Shown here: positions 1-11,102 of the stretch, one piece after another | How positions within the stretch are numbered: position 1 is the first letter of the stretch | Layout of the letters: every line of letters begins with the position of its first letter | Origin: Paraburkholderia phenazinium | GTDB lineage: Bacteria; Pseudomonadota; Gammaproteobacteria; Burkholderiales; Burkholderiaceae | Assembly (NCBI RefSeq): GCF_900141745.1 | Contig: NZ_FSRM01000002.1 | Location: forward strand, 496,001-560,000 | Direction of reading: 5' to 3' | DNA: 64,000 nt | Program-made: the position numbers and the translations under genes | Notes under the pieces: model-generated | The model's database searches: none | Told to the model about the DNA's origin: nothing | Seen by the model: only the letters and a program-made list of their open reading frames with translations

Positions 1-580
1 CGTTCAACCCACCACTCAAAACGGCCCGACGCGCGAGCTCTGCTGGAATAAGTGACCAATCGAAAACCTTCCCGCCGCCGCCATAGCCTTCGACATGGGT
101 GTCGAACAGAAGAGCGCTGGCAGCTGCATAGTTAAGTGCCGATTTTACCAAATCGGCTTGCTGAGTATCGGCCTCAACCCGCAAAGCGCGCAACCAAGGC
201 AAACCCGCAACGCTGGCGAGCGCCTCACACTGCTGAGGCGTCTCGTCGCCGTGGAACTGTAGCAGGGTGAGCGGAACGTTGCTTACCACCTCGCGCATCC
301 ACTCGGGCGACGCGTTCACGAACAGCCCTACCACCGACACGAACGGCGGGACGTCCCGCACCAGTTCGAGCGCCTGCGCTACGTTAATCGAGCGCGAACT
401 GGGCGGATAGAAATTGAGGCCGATAGCATCCGCGCCGAGGTCGATGGCGTGGGCCACGTCCTCGGGCTTCGACAACCCGCACAGCTTGATGCGGGTCCGA
501 TGGGGCGCCGCGGCTTGCGTCGCGCCCTCCTGCTGGGGTGCGCCGGCCGCGGCCGGCTGGTTCAAGGTGGTTGAATTCAT
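1..580 (-). CDS. trpF: Phosphoribosylanthranilate isomerase (partial, C-terminus beyond window)
   Basis: Catalyses the Amadori rearrangement of N-(5-phosphoribosyl)anthranilate in tryptophan biosynthesis. The reverse-strand reading frame is open from the ATG at 580 to the window edge and shows the family's N-terminal KLCGL motif with the catalytic cysteine, then [26 protein letters not shown] and the late [14 protein letters not shown] phosphate-binding segment, all typical of TrpF. About 193 residues are visible, so only the last stretch is missing. An N-terminal extension of about 28 residues rich in Ala, Gln and Pro precedes the core. Its ATG overlaps the truA stop codon as ATGA, so the two genes are translationally coupled. 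trpBA presumably follow beyond the window. Confidence 0.95.
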   Translation of the reverse strand, partial: MNSTTLNQPAAAGAPQQEGATQAAAPHRTRIKLCGLSKPEDVAHAIDLGADAIGLNFYPPSSRSINVAQALELVRDVPPFVSVVGLFVNASPEWMREVVSNVPLTLLQFHGDETPQQCEALASVAGLPWLRALRVEADTQQADLVKSALNYAAASALLFDTHVEGYGGGGKVFDWSLIPAELARRAVLSGGLN

Positions 581-1398
581 GATTGCGCTGATTCGGTCCA
601 AACGGTACTCCACGGCACACTGGCCGCCTGCGCAGCGGGCACCGCGAATTCCTGAGGATAGCCCACTTGCGCGAGATATAGGCCGTCAGGCATGAAAGTA
701 GGGGCGGCCTGATTGCGATCGCGGCTCGCCAGCACATCGGCCATCCACGCCGCAGGATAGCGCCCACGTCCGACTGCCACGAGACAGCCCATCAGATTGC
801 GCACCATGTGGTGCAGGAAGGCGTTGGCGCGGAAGCGGAAGTGGATGAAGTCGCCCTGCTGCCGCACGTCGATCTGGTACAGATGCTTGACTGGTGTTTT
901 CGCCTGGCATTCCGACGAACGGAACGCTGAAAAATCGTTCTCGCCGATCAGATAAGCGGCGGCGGCGCGCATCGCCTCGACGTCGAGCGGCGTGTGCACC
1001 CAGCCGGCGCGTTCGGCCAGCATCGGCGAGCGGACCGGGTGGACGTACAGCGCGTAGTAATAGGTCCGCTCGAACGCCGAAAAGCGCGCGTGGAACGTCT
1101 CCGGCATCGGCTTCGCCCACTGAACCGCGACCGTTTTGGGCAGAAACGCATTGGTGCCGCGCACCCACGAGAAATCCGTACGATCCAGTTCGGTGTCGAA
1201 ATGCACGACCTGTCCGAGGCCGTGCACGCCGGTATCGGTACGGCCGGCCACCACGGTCTGCAGGGGCGTCTGCGCAAATTCGCGGAGCGCTCTTTCGAGC
1301 GCATCCTGGACCGTCTTGCCATGCGGCTGCGACTGCCAGCCGCAAAATGCCGAGCCGTCGTACTGGATTCCTAGCGCAATCCGTGTCACGGCGGGCAT
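577..1398 (-). CDS. truA: tRNA pseudouridine(38-40) synthase TruA
   Basis: Converts U38-U40 of the tRNA anticodon stem-loop to pseudouridine in the cytoplasm. The 273-residue protein begins with the usual [17 protein letters not shown] strand and carries the catalytic aspartate in [17 protein letters not shown]; the later [16 protein letters not shown] segment is also characteristic. Length matches the family. It overlaps trpF (ATGA) and its start codon overlaps the stop of the FimV-like gene by one base (TAATG), so trpF, truA and the upstream gene look like one transcript. The gene order fimV-truA-trpF is the usual one in Burkholderia-type genomes, which supports the call. Confidence 0.97.
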   Translation of the reverse strand: MPAVTRIALGIQYDGSAFCGWQSQPHGKTVQDALERALREFAQTPLQTVVAGRTDTGVHGLGQVVHFDTELDRTDFSWVRGTNAFLPKTVAVQWAKPMPETFHARFSAFERTYYYALYVHPVRSPMLAERAGWVHTPLDVEAMRAAAAYLIGENDFSAFRSSECQAKTPVKHLYQIDVRQQGDFIHFRFRANAFLHHMVRNLMGCLVAVGRGRYPAAWMADVLASRDRNQAAPTFMPDGLYLAQVGYPQEFAVPAAQAASVPWSTVWTESAQS

Positions 1399-4196
1399 TA
1401 CGACAGAGGCCGCAGCGTCGACAGCAACGCCCGCGCTTCGCTGCGCGTGGCAGCGTCGTTCGTATCAATCACTTCCTGGATCAGCGCTCGCGCGCCGGCC
1501 AGATCGCCCAGTTCGATGTACTCGGAGGCCAGATCGAGCTTGTTGCGGGCAATCCGGACCAGGTCATGCGGCGTGAACGACGGCAGCGGTTGCGCGGGAC
1601 TCGGCGGCAACTCCAGATCGAAGTCCAGATTCAGCGCGCCGAAGCCGGCAGCGCCTAGCCCGGCGACGGCCGCTGGGCCTGCCGTGCCTGCAGCGATTTC
1701 TTCGGCGACAGGGAGTGAGCCCGCGGAACCGTGCATGAAGGCGTGCTGCGCGGTGATTACGGGCTCCACAACCGGCTGCGTCGACAGCGAAGCAGGTGGC
1801 GTTACCGGCGTGGCTGGCGATACTGGCTCCGTGCGCGGCGGCAAAGCCATGTCGAGGCTGCCGAAGGCGTCGACTGCGTCGCGGGGGAAGCTGCTTGCGG
1901 CGGCCGGCTCAGATGGGGCGTCGCTGAGGGGCTGCTCTGCCGGGGATGCGTTTTCCTCGACCTGCGGCGCCTGTTCGAATGTTTCGGGCGCGGAGGGCTG
2001 TTCGTGCGCCGATGGGGAAAATGCCTCGGGCGACAGCGATTCTCCGTGCGGCACCGGTTCAGATGCCTCGGGTGTCAGCGGCTCGCCCCACTCCGGCTCA
2101 AGTTGCGGCGGCGAGGGGAGCGGCTGCGGGGCTCCTGCGTGATCGAGCGACGGCTCGGCGGGATGTTGGCCGAATGGCGACCCCGCTTGCGGCTCGCCAA
2201 GCGGCGCCGGTGCACCGAAATCCATCTGCGGATGCGGCGGTTCGTTGCGTTCAAGCGGCGGCTCTTCGGCAACACTCTCCTCAGAGGGATGCGCCGCGGG
2301 CTCGGTCCATTGATTCGGGCCGGCCGGCGCAGGGTGGATCGGATGCTCGATCGCTGGGTGGAACTGGTCTGGACGCAATACGTCAGTCCCGGGTTCTATG
2401 ACCGGGGCGTGATCGGCCGAGGCGGTGGTGTCTTCGAAGGAGAACGGTGCAGAAGTGTGATCGGCCGGTTCGTACGGCGCTGCTTCGCTCTCCGCTGACT
2501 TCCGTGCTGCGGCCTCGTGCTCTTCCACTTCATGCGAGGCCGCTTCTTCATGAGATGCCGCGTCATGAGCCGCTGCCTCGTGCTCTGCGATCTGCCGGGC
2601 CGTTGCCTCCCGATCCGCCAATTCACGTGCAGCTGCTTCTTCGTGCGCAGCAGCCTCGCGAGCCGCTGCTTCGCGCTCTGCAGCCTGATGGGCTGCCGCC
2701 TCACGCTCCGCGGCTTCACGTGCAGCCGCTTCCTCGTGTGCCGCAGCCTCACGGGCTGCTGCCTCGCGCTCTACGGCCTGCTGGGCGGCTGCCTCCCGCT
2801 CCACCGCTTCACGGGTAGCCGCTTCTTCGCGTGCCGCAGCCTCGCCAGCTGCAGCTTCGCGCGCCGCGTACCCGCCGGCAACCACTGGGTCAGACGTGCC
2901 AATCTCATCATGCGGCGCGAAGTTATCTCGCGCCAGCACAGTCTCCGGCCCCGCCACGGCTTCAGTTTCAGACGCCCCAGCAACCTCCGCCGACGTCACG
3001 CGACTCTTACGCCGACGCATCCCTAGCGCAGCCAGCAAGGCGACCGCCGCTGCGCCGATTGCAGCGGCAAAGCCGAGGTTCACCGGGGACAAGTCGAAGC
3101 CGCCACTCTGCGTGTGCGAACTCGCCACAGCACCCGTGCTCTGCACATGAGTCCCGCTGGCAACGACCGCCGGACTGCTCTCAACCGTCGCAGGACCGCT
3201 CGCCGGAGCAGGCTGCGCCGGCTTGCCGCCGATGCCATGCTTTTGCAATTCCAACAGCACGCGGCTCTTCAGCGCGAGCAACTGTTGCAGACTGGAAACC
3301 TGCGTCGGAGCCTGCAAGGCCTGCGGAGCGGAGGAAGGCGTAACCGGCAGCGTCGCAGACGCAGACGCCGCGGAGGCGACCGATGCGCCGGTCGCCGGCT
3401 GGATCGAGCCCGTCCAGACATGCGCACCCACCGTTTGCGAGGCAGACGGCGCGACGGCTGTCGACGAAACGCCGGCAGGCGCCGAAGCCGCGCCAGACAC
3501 CGCGCCGGACGCGGCCATAGCGGCCCCACTGCCGGCCAACGGCGCGCTAACGCCAGCGCCAGCAGCGGTGGCCGAACTCGCCTGAACCGCTGCACTCGCG
3601 AGCCCAGAGACGGCCGGAGCAGCCTGCATGGCAGCACTCGCTGCATTCGCCTGCCCACTGGCAGGCTGCGACGCAGCGCTGACCGCAGTACTTGCCGCGG
3701 TTGCCGTGGCCGCCGTAGCGGGTGAAGCCGCCGACGACGACGAACTCGCCGCTACAGCCGAACTTGCTGCCGCCCCCGATGGTGCCGAGGCCCCCGCGGC
3801 ATCCGAAGCCACGATCGCCGCGCCCGTCGCATCCAGCGCCGGAATCGTCAGCACTGACCCCAGTCTCAGCCGGCTCGGGTCGTGCGACATAAACGCGTTC
3901 GGGTTTGCGTCGAACAAGGCCTTCGAGGCGCGCGCCAGCGTCGCGCGATCGTGCGACTGCGTGGCCGCGATCGCTACGTCATTCAGCGATTGCCCCGGAT
4001 GAATCGAATACTGGCTGCCGGCGGCGAGCGGCGCGGAAGCACCGGCTGGCGCGCTGGCCGCGTCGACAGTCGCTGCCTGAGCGCCGGTTGCACCCCCACC
4101 CAGGCCGCCCAGCACGAAGGCCAGGCTAGCCGCGGCGGCGAACCGGCACACACGGCTGCGCGCGATAGCGCGACGGTAAGCGTGTCGGACGGTCAT
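1398..4196 (-). CDS. fimV: FimV-like peptidoglycan-binding inner-membrane protein
   Basis: FimV/TspA proteins are LysM-type peptidoglycan-binding hub proteins that help position type IV pilus and secretion machinery. I chose the ATG at 4196 because it is followed by a basic stretch and a signal-like hydrophobic segment ([17 protein letters not shown]); the open frame extends further upstream, but that part runs through a terminator. Visible parts in order: signal region, a LysM-like segment ([16 protein letters not shown], then [10 protein letters not shown]), a long Ala/Ser-rich region, one transmembrane helix ([21 protein letters not shown]) followed by RRRKSR, a charged Glu/Ala/Arg/His repeat region, a Pro-rich stretch, and the FimV C-terminal domain ([24 protein letters not shown]). 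About 932 residues. The domain set and position between asd and truA are the basis for the name; the middle of the protein is low complexity and gives no help. Confidence 0.85.
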   Translation of the reverse strand: MTVRHAYRRAIARSRVCRFAAAASLAFVLGGLGGGATGAQAATVDAASAPAGASAPLAAGSQYSIHPGQSLNDVAIAATQSHDRATLARASKALFDANPNAFMSHDPSRLRLGSVLTIPALDATGAAIVASDAAGASAPSGAAASSAVAASSSSSAASPATAATATAASTAVSAASQPASGQANAASAAMQAAPAVSGLASAAVQASSATAAGAGVSAPLAGSGAAMAASGAVSGAASAPAGVSSTAVAPSASQTVGAHVWTGSIQPATGASVASAASASATLPVTPSSAPQALQAPTQVSSLQQLLALKSRVLLELQKHGIGGKPAQPAPASGPATVESSPAVVASGTHVQSTGAVASSHTQSGGFDLSPVNLGFAAAIGAAAVALLAALGMRRRKSRVTSAEVAGASETEAVAGPETVLARDNFAPHDEIGTSDPVVAGGYAAREAAAGEAAAREEAATREAVEREAAAQQAVEREAAAREAAAHEEAAAREAAEREAAAHQAAEREAAAREAAAHEEAAARELADREATARQIAEHEAAAHDAASHEEAASHEVEEHEAAARKSAESEAAPYEPADHTSAPFSFEDTTASADHAPVIEPGTDVLRPDQFHPAIEHPIHPAPAGPNQWTEPAAHPSEESVAEEPPLERNEPPHPQMDFGAPAPLGEPQAGSPFGQHPAEPSLDHAGAPQPLPSPPQLEPEWGEPLTPEASEPVPHGESLSPEAFSPSAHEQPSAPETFEQAPQVEENASPAEQPLSDAPSEPAAASSFPRDAVDAFGSLDMALPPRTEPVSPATPVTPPASLSTQPVVEPVITAQHAFMHGSAGSLPVAEEIAAGTAGPAAVAGLGAAGFGALNLDFDLELPPSPAQPLPSFTPHDLVRIARNKLDLASEYIELGDLAGARALIQEVIDTNDAATRSEARALLSTLRPLS
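2480..2870 (-). repeat. Imperfect Glu/Ala/Arg-rich repeats within the FimV-like gene
   Basis: The coding strand repeatedly encodes short units such as [12 protein letters not shown] and AEREAAAH, producing a long, highly charged, probably helical or coiled-coil arm on the cytoplasmic side of the membrane helix. The DNA repeats are imperfect and of mixed spacing, so copy number could vary between strains. Boundaries are approximate. Confidence 0.7.
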
Positions 4197-4271
4197 CTGG
4201 ACCACGGGCGCGTCAGCGCTCAGCCCTTGTTTGCGGTTGGATTGAGACAAGATTTTGGGAGCACACCAATG

Positions 4272-4302
4272 AAAAAAGCGCCGCGCGAGCGCGACGCTTT
4301 TT
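4272..4302 (-). terminator. Intrinsic terminator downstream of asd
   Basis: A hairpin with the arms AAAAAGCG and CGCTTTTT, an inner CGCG/CGCG stem and one internal mismatch lies 33 bases after the asd stop codon. Read on the minus strand it ends in a T run, as expected for a rho-independent terminator. It separates asd from the FimV-like gene. Confidence 0.8.
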
Positions 4303-4335
4303 GAGTTTTTACGCGTCGTAGCCGCGTAGTTTACT

Positions 4336-5457
4336 TTACTTGTCGAGCAGAATGCGCAGCATCCTGCGCAGCGGCTCTGCGGCGCCCCACAAGAGCTGGT
4401 CGCCAACCGTGAAAGCCGACAGATATTCGCCGCCCATCGCCAGCTTGCGCAGACGTCCAACCGGCACCGTCAGCGTGCCCGTGACCACCGCCGGTGACAG
4501 ATCGCGGATCGACGCTTCGCGCTCGTTCGGCACAACCTTGACCCAGTCATTGGCCGAGGCGAGGATGCTGCTCACCTCGTCGAGCGGCACGTCTTTCTTC
4601 AGCTTGATCGTCAAAGCCTGCGAGTGGCAGCGCATGGCGCCGATGCGCACGCACAATCCGTCCACCGGGATCGAACCGGGCGTGCCCATGGCCGGCTTGC
4701 CGAGGATCTTGTTGGTTTCCGCGCCGCCCTTCCACTCTTCCTTGGACATGCCGTTGCCGAGGTCCTTGTCGATCCACGGAATCAGCGAACCGGCGAGCGG
4801 CACGCCGAAATGCTCGGTCGGCATGCGGTCGCTGTTCATCGCGGCGAGCACGCGGCGGTCGATATCCAAGATCGCCGACGACGGATCCGCCAGATCTTCC
4901 TTGGCCGAGCCATACAGCGTGCCCATCTGTTGCAGCAATTCACGCATGTTCTGCGCGCCCGCGCCCGATGCAGCCTGATACGTCATGGCCGTCATCCAGT
5001 CGACGAGGTTTTCGCGGAACAGGCCACCCAGCGCCATCAGCATCAGGCTGACCGTGCAGTTGCCGCCGATAAAATTCTTCTGACCCTTCACCAGCGCGTT
5101 CTTGATCACGTCGAGGTTGACCGGATCGAGAATGATGACGGCGCCGTCCTTCATACGCAGCGACGAAGCCGCGTCGATCCAGTAGCCGTTCCAGCCCGCT
5201 GCGCGCAGCTTCGGGAACACGTCATTGGTGTAGTCGCCGCCCTGGCAGGAGATGATGGCGTCGCACTTCTTCAGGTCGTCGATGCTCGAGGCATCTTTGA
5301 GCTTGGTCTCGTTTTTAGCGAACGACGGCGCGTTGCCGCCCGCGTTGCTGGTGCTGAAAAACACCGGTTCGATCAGATCGAAATCGCCTTCCTGCTGCAT
5401 ACGCTGCATCAGGACGCTGCCGACCATGCCGCGCCAACCTACGAGACCTACGTTCAT
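4336..5457 (-). CDS. asd: Aspartate-semialdehyde dehydrogenase
   Basis: Reduces aspartyl phosphate to aspartate semialdehyde with NADPH, feeding lysine/diaminopimelate, threonine and methionine synthesis. The 373-residue protein starts [16 protein letters not shown] (nucleotide-binding fold), has the active-site cysteine in [11 protein letters not shown] and the [15 protein letters not shown] segment of the substrate domain. This is the longer proteobacterial Asd type (about 370 residues). It is transcribed leftward after a 391-base gap from leuB, so it probably has its own promoter, and it ends at a clear terminator. Confidence 0.97.
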   Translation of the reverse strand: MNVGLVGWRGMVGSVLMQRMQQEGDFDLIEPVFFSTSNAGGNAPSFAKNETKLKDASSIDDLKKCDAIISCQGGDYTNDVFPKLRAAGWNGYWIDAASSLRMKDGAVIILDPVNLDVIKNALVKGQKNFIGGNCTVSLMLMALGGLFRENLVDWMTAMTYQAASGAGAQNMRELLQQMGTLYGSAKEDLADPSSAILDIDRRVLAAMNSDRMPTEHFGVPLAGSLIPWIDKDLGNGMSKEEWKGGAETNKILGKPAMGTPGSIPVDGLCVRIGAMRCHSQALTIKLKKDVPLDEVSSILASANDWVKVVPNEREASIRDLSPAVVTGTLTVPVGRLRKLAMGGEYLSAFTVGDQLLWGAAEPLRRMLRILLDK

Positions 5458-5848
5458 GACACTTACCCTTCGAGTGGAGGCTTCCCCGCATCTTTGCCCG
5501 CAGTGACCGCGCGGGGAAGATGGGCGGGCACGACGGACGATCAGCGAATCGTGATCGTTTTCGGGGTAATTGCTTTAATCAGCGTTTTGACGCTAATGGC
5601 GAGCTCAACCACACGGGCCGTTTTGCCGTGATGGTTAGAAATCGAGGTGATTTGGTGAGCGCTAGCCATTTCTACAGTCTACACGAAAACCGGATTTGGG
5701 CGGCCTGATTCGCCGCTTTTGCGCGCGAATGGGCCGGATTTCGGGCCATTCGCGCGTGTGCGCGTGTCGGACTTACGACATCGTCACTACGTCTTTACGG
5801 GCCACGAAACGTTCGCGGCCCGGGTAAAACACAACGCCAACAACAGCC
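5458..5848. other. Intergenic region between leuB and asd
   Basis: No convincing gene: the short frames here lack family resemblance and ribosome-binding sites. The region holds a strong inverted repeat (5723-5755) and, presumably, the asd promoter towards 5460-5660, which is locally less GC-rich. I cannot assign promoter boxes with confidence. Confidence 0.6.
5723..5755. repeat. Strong inverted repeat downstream of leuB
   Basis: The arms GCGCGAATGG and CCATTCGCGC pair perfectly and continue inwards past one G-G mismatch with three more pairs, leaving a five-base loop (GATTT). It lies about 95 bases past the leuB stop. Neither strand shows a T run directly after the stem, so it is not a textbook terminator; it may stabilise the leu mRNA 3' end or act as an unusual terminator. 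Confidence 0.6.
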
Positions 5849-6916
5849 TTAAAGCGCGGCGACGACAGCATCGCCCATCGCCGCAGTACCGACCTGCTTG
5901 CAACCCGGCGTGAGGATGTCGCCAGTACGGAAGCCTTGCTCCAGCACCTTCTTCACGGCGGCTTCGATGCGATCGGCCTGTTCGGCCTTGTTCAGCGAAT
6001 AACGCAGCATCATCGCGGCGGACAGGATCGTGGCCAGCGGATTCGCCACGCCCTTGCCGGCGATATCCGGCGCCGACCCATGCGACGGCTCGTACAAGCC
6101 CTTATTGTTCTTGTCGAGCGACGCCGACGGCAGCATGCCGATCGAACCCGTCAACATAGCGGCTTCATCGGAAAGGATGTCGCCAAACATGTTGCCGGTG
6201 ACGATTACGTCGAACGACTTCGGCGCCTTCACCAGTTGCATGGCCGCGTTGTCGACGTACATGTGCGACAGCTCGACGTCCGCGTATTCCTTCGAGACAT
6301 CGATCATGATGTCCTTCCAGAATTGCGACGTTTCGAGCACGTTGGCCTTGTCGACCGAAGTCAGTTTCTTGCCGCGCTTTTGCGCTGCCTGGAAAGCAAC
6401 GTGCGCGATGCGGCGCACTTCCGGCTCCGAATACCGCATCGTGTCGAAACCTTCCTTCGCGCCGGCAAACGGGCCGTCCGGTGCGTCACGCAGACCGCGC
6501 GGTGCGCCGAAGTAAATATCGCCATTCAGTTCGCGCACGATCAGGATGTCGAGGCCCGAAACGATCTCTTCCTTCAGCGACGACGCACCCGTCAATTGCG
6601 GATAGCAGATCGCCGGACGGAAGTTCGCGAACAGTTGCAGATGCTTACGCAGACCCAGAATGGCCTGCTCGGGACGCAGCGCGCGTTCGAGCTTGTCGTA
6701 CTTCCAGTCGCCGACGGCGCCGAACAGGATCGCATCGGCTTCCTTCGCGAGCGCGAGCGTCGAATCGGGCAGCGGATGGCCCTTGGCTTCGTAACCCGCG
6801 CCGCCAACCGGCGCTTCTTCGAGCTCGAATTTCTCGCCGAGCACATTCAGAACCTTGACGGCTTCCTTGACGATTTCCGGACCGATGCCGTCGCCGGGCA
6901 ACACTGCGATCTTCAT
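5849..6916 (-). CDS. leuB: 3-isopropylmalate dehydrogenase
   Basis: Third enzyme of leucine biosynthesis: NAD-dependent oxidative decarboxylation of 3-isopropylmalate. The 355-residue protein opens with [16 protein letters not shown], the isocitrate/isopropylmalate dehydrogenase signature, and contains [10 protein letters not shown], the metal-binding [12 protein letters not shown] segment and [17 protein letters not shown] near the end. Length is exactly that of the family. It is the last gene of the leuC-leuD-leuB operon, 73 bases after leuD. Confidence 0.98.
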   Translation of the reverse strand: MKIAVLPGDGIGPEIVKEAVKVLNVLGEKFELEEAPVGGAGYEAKGHPLPDSTLALAKEADAILFGAVGDWKYDKLERALRPEQAILGLRKHLQLFANFRPAICYPQLTGASSLKEEIVSGLDILIVRELNGDIYFGAPRGLRDAPDGPFAGAKEGFDTMRYSEPEVRRIAHVAFQAAQKRGKKLTSVDKANVLETSQFWKDIMIDVSKEYADVELSHMYVDNAAMQLVKAPKSFDVIVTGNMFGDILSDEAAMLTGSIGMLPSASLDKNNKGLYEPSHGSAPDIAGKGVANPLATILSAAMMLRYSLNKAEQADRIEAAVKKVLEQGFRTGDILTPGCKQVGTAAMGDAVVAAL

Positions 6917-6989
6917 GCGAATTTCCTTGATTGTTTTCTTTTAAACCTGGGCACGCAAAAGCGCTACCGCCTCAAACTCAGGCGTGCAC

Positions 6990-7640
6990 TTAACCGACGA
7001 TACGGTGGCCCAGCCACGGCTGCTTCGTCAGACGCTCTGCTTCGAACTGACGAATCTTGTCAGCGTGACGTAGCGTCAGGCCGATATCGTCGAAACCATT
7101 CAGCAGGCAGTACTTACGGAAGCCGGCAACTTCGAACGGGTACTCGGTGCCGTCGCCGATGCGCACGGTCTGCGCTTCGAGATCGATGGTCAGCTCGAAA
7201 CCGTTGAACGCGTACGTTTCGTTGAACAGATGATCCACCTGTTGCTCTGTGAGCACGATCGGCAGCAGACCGTTCTTGAAGCAGTTGTTGTAGAAGATGT
7301 CTGCGAAGCTCGGCGCGATGATCGCGCGGAAGCCGTACTGCTGCAGCGCCCACGGTGCGTGCTCACGCGAGCTGCCGCAGCCGAAATTCTTGCGCGCCAG
7401 CAGGATCGACGCGCCTTGATAGCGCGGCTGGTTCAGCACGAAGTCGGGATTCAGCGGGCGCTTCGAATTGTCCTGACCCGGCTCGCCGTGGTCGAGGTAA
7501 CGCCATTCGTCGAACGCATTCGGACCGAAGCCCGTGCGCTTGATCGACTTCAGGAACTGCTTCGGAATGATCGCGTCCGTGTCGACGTTTTCGCGATCCA
7601 ACGGCGCCACGACGCCGGTATGTACGATGAATTTATCCAT
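6990..7640 (-). CDS. leuD: 3-isopropylmalate dehydratase small subunit
   Basis: Pairs with LeuC to isomerise 2- to 3-isopropylmalate. The 216-residue protein has the family start [46 protein letters not shown] (active-site loop of the swivelling domain) and an [22 protein letters not shown] segment. It lies 82 bases after leuC. In many Burkholderia genomes a small entericidin-like gene sits between leuC and leuD; the 82-base gap here is too small to hold one. Confidence 0.98.
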   Translation of the reverse strand: MDKFIVHTGVVAPLDRENVDTDAIIPKQFLKSIKRTGFGPNAFDEWRYLDHGEPGQDNSKRPLNPDFVLNQPRYQGASILLARKNFGCGSSREHAPWALQQYGFRAIIAPSFADIFYNNCFKNGLLPIVLTEQQVDHLFNETYAFNGFELTIDLEAQTVRIGDGTEYPFEVAGFRKYCLLNGFDDIGLTLRHADKIRQFEAERLTKQPWLGHRIVG

Positions 7641-7722
7641 GGCCCATCACCCATCAGAGTAAAGACCGGCGGCTGCGCCACTGGGCGCGCCGCCGGTGGA
7701 ATCGAAACAGAATCGCAGCGGC

Positions 7723-9132
7723 TTAGCCGAGCTTGCGAATATCGACGAAGTGACCTTCGATGGCAGCAGCAGCAGCCATCGCCGGACTCACGAGGTGAGT
7801 ACGCCCACCTGCGCCCTGACGGCCTTCGAAGTTGCGGTTAGACGTGGACGCGCAACGCTCGCCCGGATCCAGCCGGTCCGCGTTCATTGCGAGGCACATC
7901 GAGCAGCCTGGCTCGCGCCATTCGAAACCGGCGTTGGTAAAGACCTTATCCAGCCCTTCACGCTCAGCCTGCGCCTTAACCAGACCCGAGCCCGGCACGA
8001 CCATCGCCAGACGGATGTTCGGCGCGACGCGGCGGCCCAGCTTGCGCACGACATACGCTGCGGCGCGCAAGTCTTCGATACGCGCGTTGGTGCACGAGCC
8101 GATAAAAATCTTGTCCGGCTTGATGGATTCGATCGGCAGATTCGGTTCGAGCGCCATGTACTTCAGCGCACGTTCCATCGCGTCGCGCTTGACCGGATCT
8201 TTCTCGCGTTCCGGATCCGGCACGCGGCCATCGATTGCGGTCACCATCTCCGGCGACGTACCCCATGTGACTTGCGGCACGATTTCCGCAGCATTCAGTT
8301 CGACGACGCGGTCGAACTTCGCACCGTCATCCGATTTGAACTGCTTCCAGTATTCGACTGCGTGATCCCACTCGACGCCTTCCGGCGAGAACGGACGACC
8401 CTTCAGATATTCGATTGTCGTGTCGTCAACGGCGACCATGCCAGCCCGCGCGCCGCCTTCGATCGCCATGTTGCAGACGGTCATGCGGCCTTCCATGCTG
8501 AGCGCGCGGATTGTCGAACCGCCGAACTCGATGGCATAGCCCGTACCGCCTGCCGTACCGATCTTGCCGATAATGGCGAGCACGATGTCCTTCGCGGTAC
8601 AACCGCGCGGCAATTGCCCTTCGACCTTCACCAGCATGTTCTTGCTCTTCTTCTGCAAGAGCGTTTGCGTAGCCAGCACGTGCTCGACTTCCGAAGTGCC
8701 GATACCGTGCGCGAGCGCCCCGAACGCGCCGTGCGTGGACGTATGCGAGTCGCCGCAGACGATCGTCATGCCCGGCAGCGTAGCGCCCTGCTCCGGCCCG
8801 ATGATGTGCACGATGCCCTGGCGCAGGTCGTTCATCTTGAACTGCGTGATGCCGTAGGAATCGCAATTCGTATCGAGCGTGTCGACTTGCAGCTTCGACA
8901 CCGGATCGGCGATGCCATGACTGCGGTCCGTAGTGGGCACGTTGTGGTCGGACACGGCCAGATTCGCGCTGATCCGCCACACGGGACGCTCAGCCAGCTT
9001 CAGGCCTTCAAACGCCTGCGGGCTGGTGACTTCGTGCAGCAGGTGACGGTCGATGTAAAGAATCGTCGTACCGTCTTCTTCCGTGTGGATCACATGTGTG
9101 TTCCACAATTTGTCGTAGAGAGTCTGTGCCAT
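7723..9132 (-). CDS. leuC: 3-isopropylmalate dehydratase large subunit
   Basis: Fe-S large subunit of isopropylmalate isomerase. I chose the ATG at 9132 ([15 protein letters not shown]), the usual family start, giving 469 residues; an in-frame ATG further upstream would add 26 residues with no homologous character. Cluster-binding cysteines are visible in [13 protein letters not shown] and in [11 protein letters not shown], and [20 protein letters not shown] lines the active site. It is the first gene of the leftward leuCDB operon. The 326 bases upstream hold its promoter and the gltA terminator. Confidence 0.98.
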   Translation of the reverse strand: MAQTLYDKLWNTHVIHTEEDGTTILYIDRHLLHEVTSPQAFEGLKLAERPVWRISANLAVSDHNVPTTDRSHGIADPVSKLQVDTLDTNCDSYGITQFKMNDLRQGIVHIIGPEQGATLPGMTIVCGDSHTSTHGAFGALAHGIGTSEVEHVLATQTLLQKKSKNMLVKVEGQLPRGCTAKDIVLAIIGKIGTAGGTGYAIEFGGSTIRALSMEGRMTVCNMAIEGGARAGMVAVDDTTIEYLKGRPFSPEGVEWDHAVEYWKQFKSDDGAKFDRVVELNAAEIVPQVTWGTSPEMVTAIDGRVPDPEREKDPVKRDAMERALKYMALEPNLPIESIKPDKIFIGSCTNARIEDLRAAAYVVRKLGRRVAPNIRLAMVVPGSGLVKAQAEREGLDKVFTNAGFEWREPGCSMCLAMNADRLDPGERCASTSNRNFEGRQGAGGRTHLVSPAMAAAAAIEGHFVDIRKLG

Positions 9133-9458
9133 GGTATGCGGGGTAGTGATGACTGCGGGCAAGCTGTGTGTGCGATTGATTATGCCACGCTGATCCGCGA
9201 TTTTGCGCACCGTTTAACGGAAAAACCCAGAAAAAACAGGGAGTTGGGTGGTAGTGGCGATACCTGTATCGATGGCACCCGGCAAGGTGCGGCGCACAAA
9301 GTCACGCCTGATCTGACCCGCCATCAACCCCAAAAGCAAAACGCCCCAACGTTTAACCCGTTGGGGCGTTTCCTTAACCGCAGCGCAGCATCACGCGTAG
9401 TACACAGCAGTCTGAATCGCTTAACCGCTAACTACACTACGCGACAATCTACACCTGC
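9133..9458. other. Intergenic region between gltA and leuC
   Basis: No gene seen. It contains the gltA terminator at 9338-9371; the remaining 160 or so bases before leuC should contain the leu operon promoter. I saw no convincing leader peptide with a leucine run on the minus strand. Confidence 0.6.
9338..9371 (-). terminator. Intrinsic terminator of gltA
   Basis: Perfect 13-bp stem (AAACGCCCCAACG / CGTTGGGGCGTTT) around a seven-base loop. Read on the minus strand it is followed by TTTTGCTTTT, a good T-rich tail. It lies about 90 bases beyond the gltA stop codon. Confidence 0.92.
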
Positions 9459-10760
9459 TTACCGGTCCGAAATAGCCTTCGCTTCACGCGGCGTATCGCC
9501 AACAAACAGCTGACGCGGACGGCCGATCTTCTGTTCCGGATCGGCAATCATTTCGTTCCACTGCGCAATCCAGCCCACCGTACGTGCCATCGCGAAGATA
9601 CACGTGAACATCGACGTCGGGATGCCCAGCGCGCGCTGCACGATGCCCGAGTAGAAGTCAACGTTCGGGTACAGCTTGCGCGACACGAAGTACTCGTCTT
9701 CCAGTGCGATCTTTTCCAGCGCCATGGCCAGCTTGAACAACGGGTCGTCGTGCAGGCCCAGCTCTTCCAGCACTTCGTGGCAGGTTTCGCGCATCAGCTT
9801 GGCACGCGGGTCGTAGTTCTTGTACACGCGGTGACCGAAGCCCATCAGCTTCACGCCCGAGTTCTTGTCCTTCACCTGCTTGATGAACTCAGGAATGTTG
9901 TCGACCGAGCCGATCTCTTCCAGCATGTTCAGCGCCGCTTCGTTCGCGCCACCGTGTGCCGGGCCCCACAGGCAGGCGATACCGGCTGCGATACACGCAA
10001 ACGGATTTGCACCCGACGAGCCGGCCAGACGCACCGTCGACGTGGACGCATTCTGTTCGTGATCCGCATGCAGGATCAGGATACGGTCCAGCGCCCGCAC
10101 CAGCACGTCGTTGACCTTGTACTCTTCGCACGGGTTCGAGAACATCATGTGCATGAAGTTCGCGCTGTACGACAGTTCGTTCTTCGGGTACGCAAACGGC
10201 TGGCCGATGCTGTACTTGTACGCCATCGCCACCAGCGTCGGCAGCTTCGCGATCATGCGAATCGCCGACACGTCACGGTGACGCGGGTTATTGATGTCCA
10301 GCGAGTCGTGATAGAACGCCGACAGCGCGCCGACTGCGGCCACCAGAATCGCCATCGGATGCGCGTCGCGACGGAAGCCACGGAAGAAGAAGTGCATCTG
10401 CTCGTGCACCATCGTGTGCTTCGTGACGGTCTCGACGAACTCTTCTTTCTCAGCTGCGTTCGGCAGTTCGCCCTTCAGCAGCAGAAAGCACGTTTCGAGG
10501 AAGTCGGCATTCTGTGCGAGGTTATCGATCGGGTAGCCGCGGTACAACAGCTCACCCTTGTCGCCGTCGATGTAGGTGATGGCCGAGTTACACGCCGCCG
10601 TCGACATAAAGCCCGGGTCGTACGTGAACTTGCCGGTCTGGCCGTACAGTTTGCGGATGTCGATCACGTCCGGGCCCATCGTGCCCTTGTAGATCGGCAT
10701 TTCAACGCTCGGCGAGTTGTCGCTGAACGATAGCGTGGCTTTAACATCTGACGGGGTCAT
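9459..10760 (-). CDS. gltA: Citrate synthase (type II, hexameric GltA)
   Basis: Condenses acetyl-CoA and oxaloacetate to citrate. The 433-residue protein has the type II N-terminal domain ([23 protein letters not shown]), the [12 protein letters not shown] turn, the catalytic histidine/aspartate region with [31 protein letters not shown] and [17 protein letters not shown], and the C-terminal arginine in [10 protein letters not shown]. It follows sdhE by 72 bases in the same direction and ends at a strong terminator, so it is probably the last gene of an sdhCDABE-gltA transcript. Confidence 0.98.
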   Translation of the reverse strand: MTPSDVKATLSFSDNSPSVEMPIYKGTMGPDVIDIRKLYGQTGKFTYDPGFMSTAACNSAITYIDGDKGELLYRGYPIDNLAQNADFLETCFLLLKGELPNAAEKEEFVETVTKHTMVHEQMHFFFRGFRRDAHPMAILVAAVGALSAFYHDSLDINNPRHRDVSAIRMIAKLPTLVAMAYKYSIGQPFAYPKNELSYSANFMHMMFSNPCEEYKVNDVLVRALDRILILHADHEQNASTSTVRLAGSSGANPFACIAAGIACLWGPAHGGANEAALNMLEEIGSVDNIPEFIKQVKDKNSGVKLMGFGHRVYKNYDPRAKLMRETCHEVLEELGLHDDPLFKLAMALEKIALEDEYFVSRKLYPNVDFYSGIVQRALGIPTSMFTCIFAMARTVGWIAQWNEMIADPEQKIGRPRQLFVGDTPREAKAISDR

Positions 10761-10832
10761 GGCACATCCTCAATCGAAGTATGGAAACAGGGTTTCGATA
10801 ATTGCACGCGTGGAACAACGGACTGGCTTTAC

Positions 10833-11102
10833 TCAAGCAGTGCGCAGCAGCTCCAGCAACCGGATCACATCCGGCTCTGCAAGGTCGCCTTCTGGTTCCT
10901 TGCGCGCGAGGAGCAAGTCCATCAGGTCGTTATCGCTCAGCTCTAGCAGGCGCGTAAGTGCGCCTACGTCGGCATCGCTGAGGTCATGCTCGTATTTGCT
11001 GAAAAAACGCTCGAAAATCAGATCGTTTTCCAGCAGGCCGCGGCGGGCGCGCCAGCGAAGGCGCGCCCGCCGAAGCGGGTCAGCTTGATGCGATTCTTGC
11101 AT
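10833..11102 (-). CDS. sdhE: Succinate dehydrogenase flavinylation/assembly factor SdhE
   Basis: SdhE (SDH5/YgfY family) promotes covalent FAD attachment to SdhA. With the ATG at 11102 the product is 89 residues, the family size; the open frame extends about 60 codons upstream, through a repeat-like intergenic stretch, so I reject the longer form. The RGLLENDLIFERFF segment holds the conserved RGxxE motif, followed by LSDNDLMDLLLARKEP and the acidic C-terminal helix. It sits directly after sdhB, as is common. A perfect GC-rich inverted repeat (11042-11071) lies inside its first 20 codons. Confidence 0.93.
   Translation of the reverse strand: MQESHQADPLRRARLRWRARRGLLENDLIFERFFSKYEHDLSDADVGALTRLLELSDNDLMDLLLARKEPEGDLAEPDVIRLLELLRTA
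11042..11071. repeat. Perfect 12-bp GC-rich inverted repeat inside the 5' part of sdhE
   Basis: GGCGGGCGCGCC and GGCGCGCCCGCC flank a six-base AGCGAA loop. It falls within codons about 11-20 of sdhE, where it encodes an Arg-rich stretch, and would make a very stable mRNA hairpin downstream of the start codon. Confidence 0.75.

Noticed and set aside
7641..7722. Entericidin-like gene between leuC and leuD
   Set aside because: Expected from related genomes, but only 82 bases lie between the genes and no frame with a lipobox fits.
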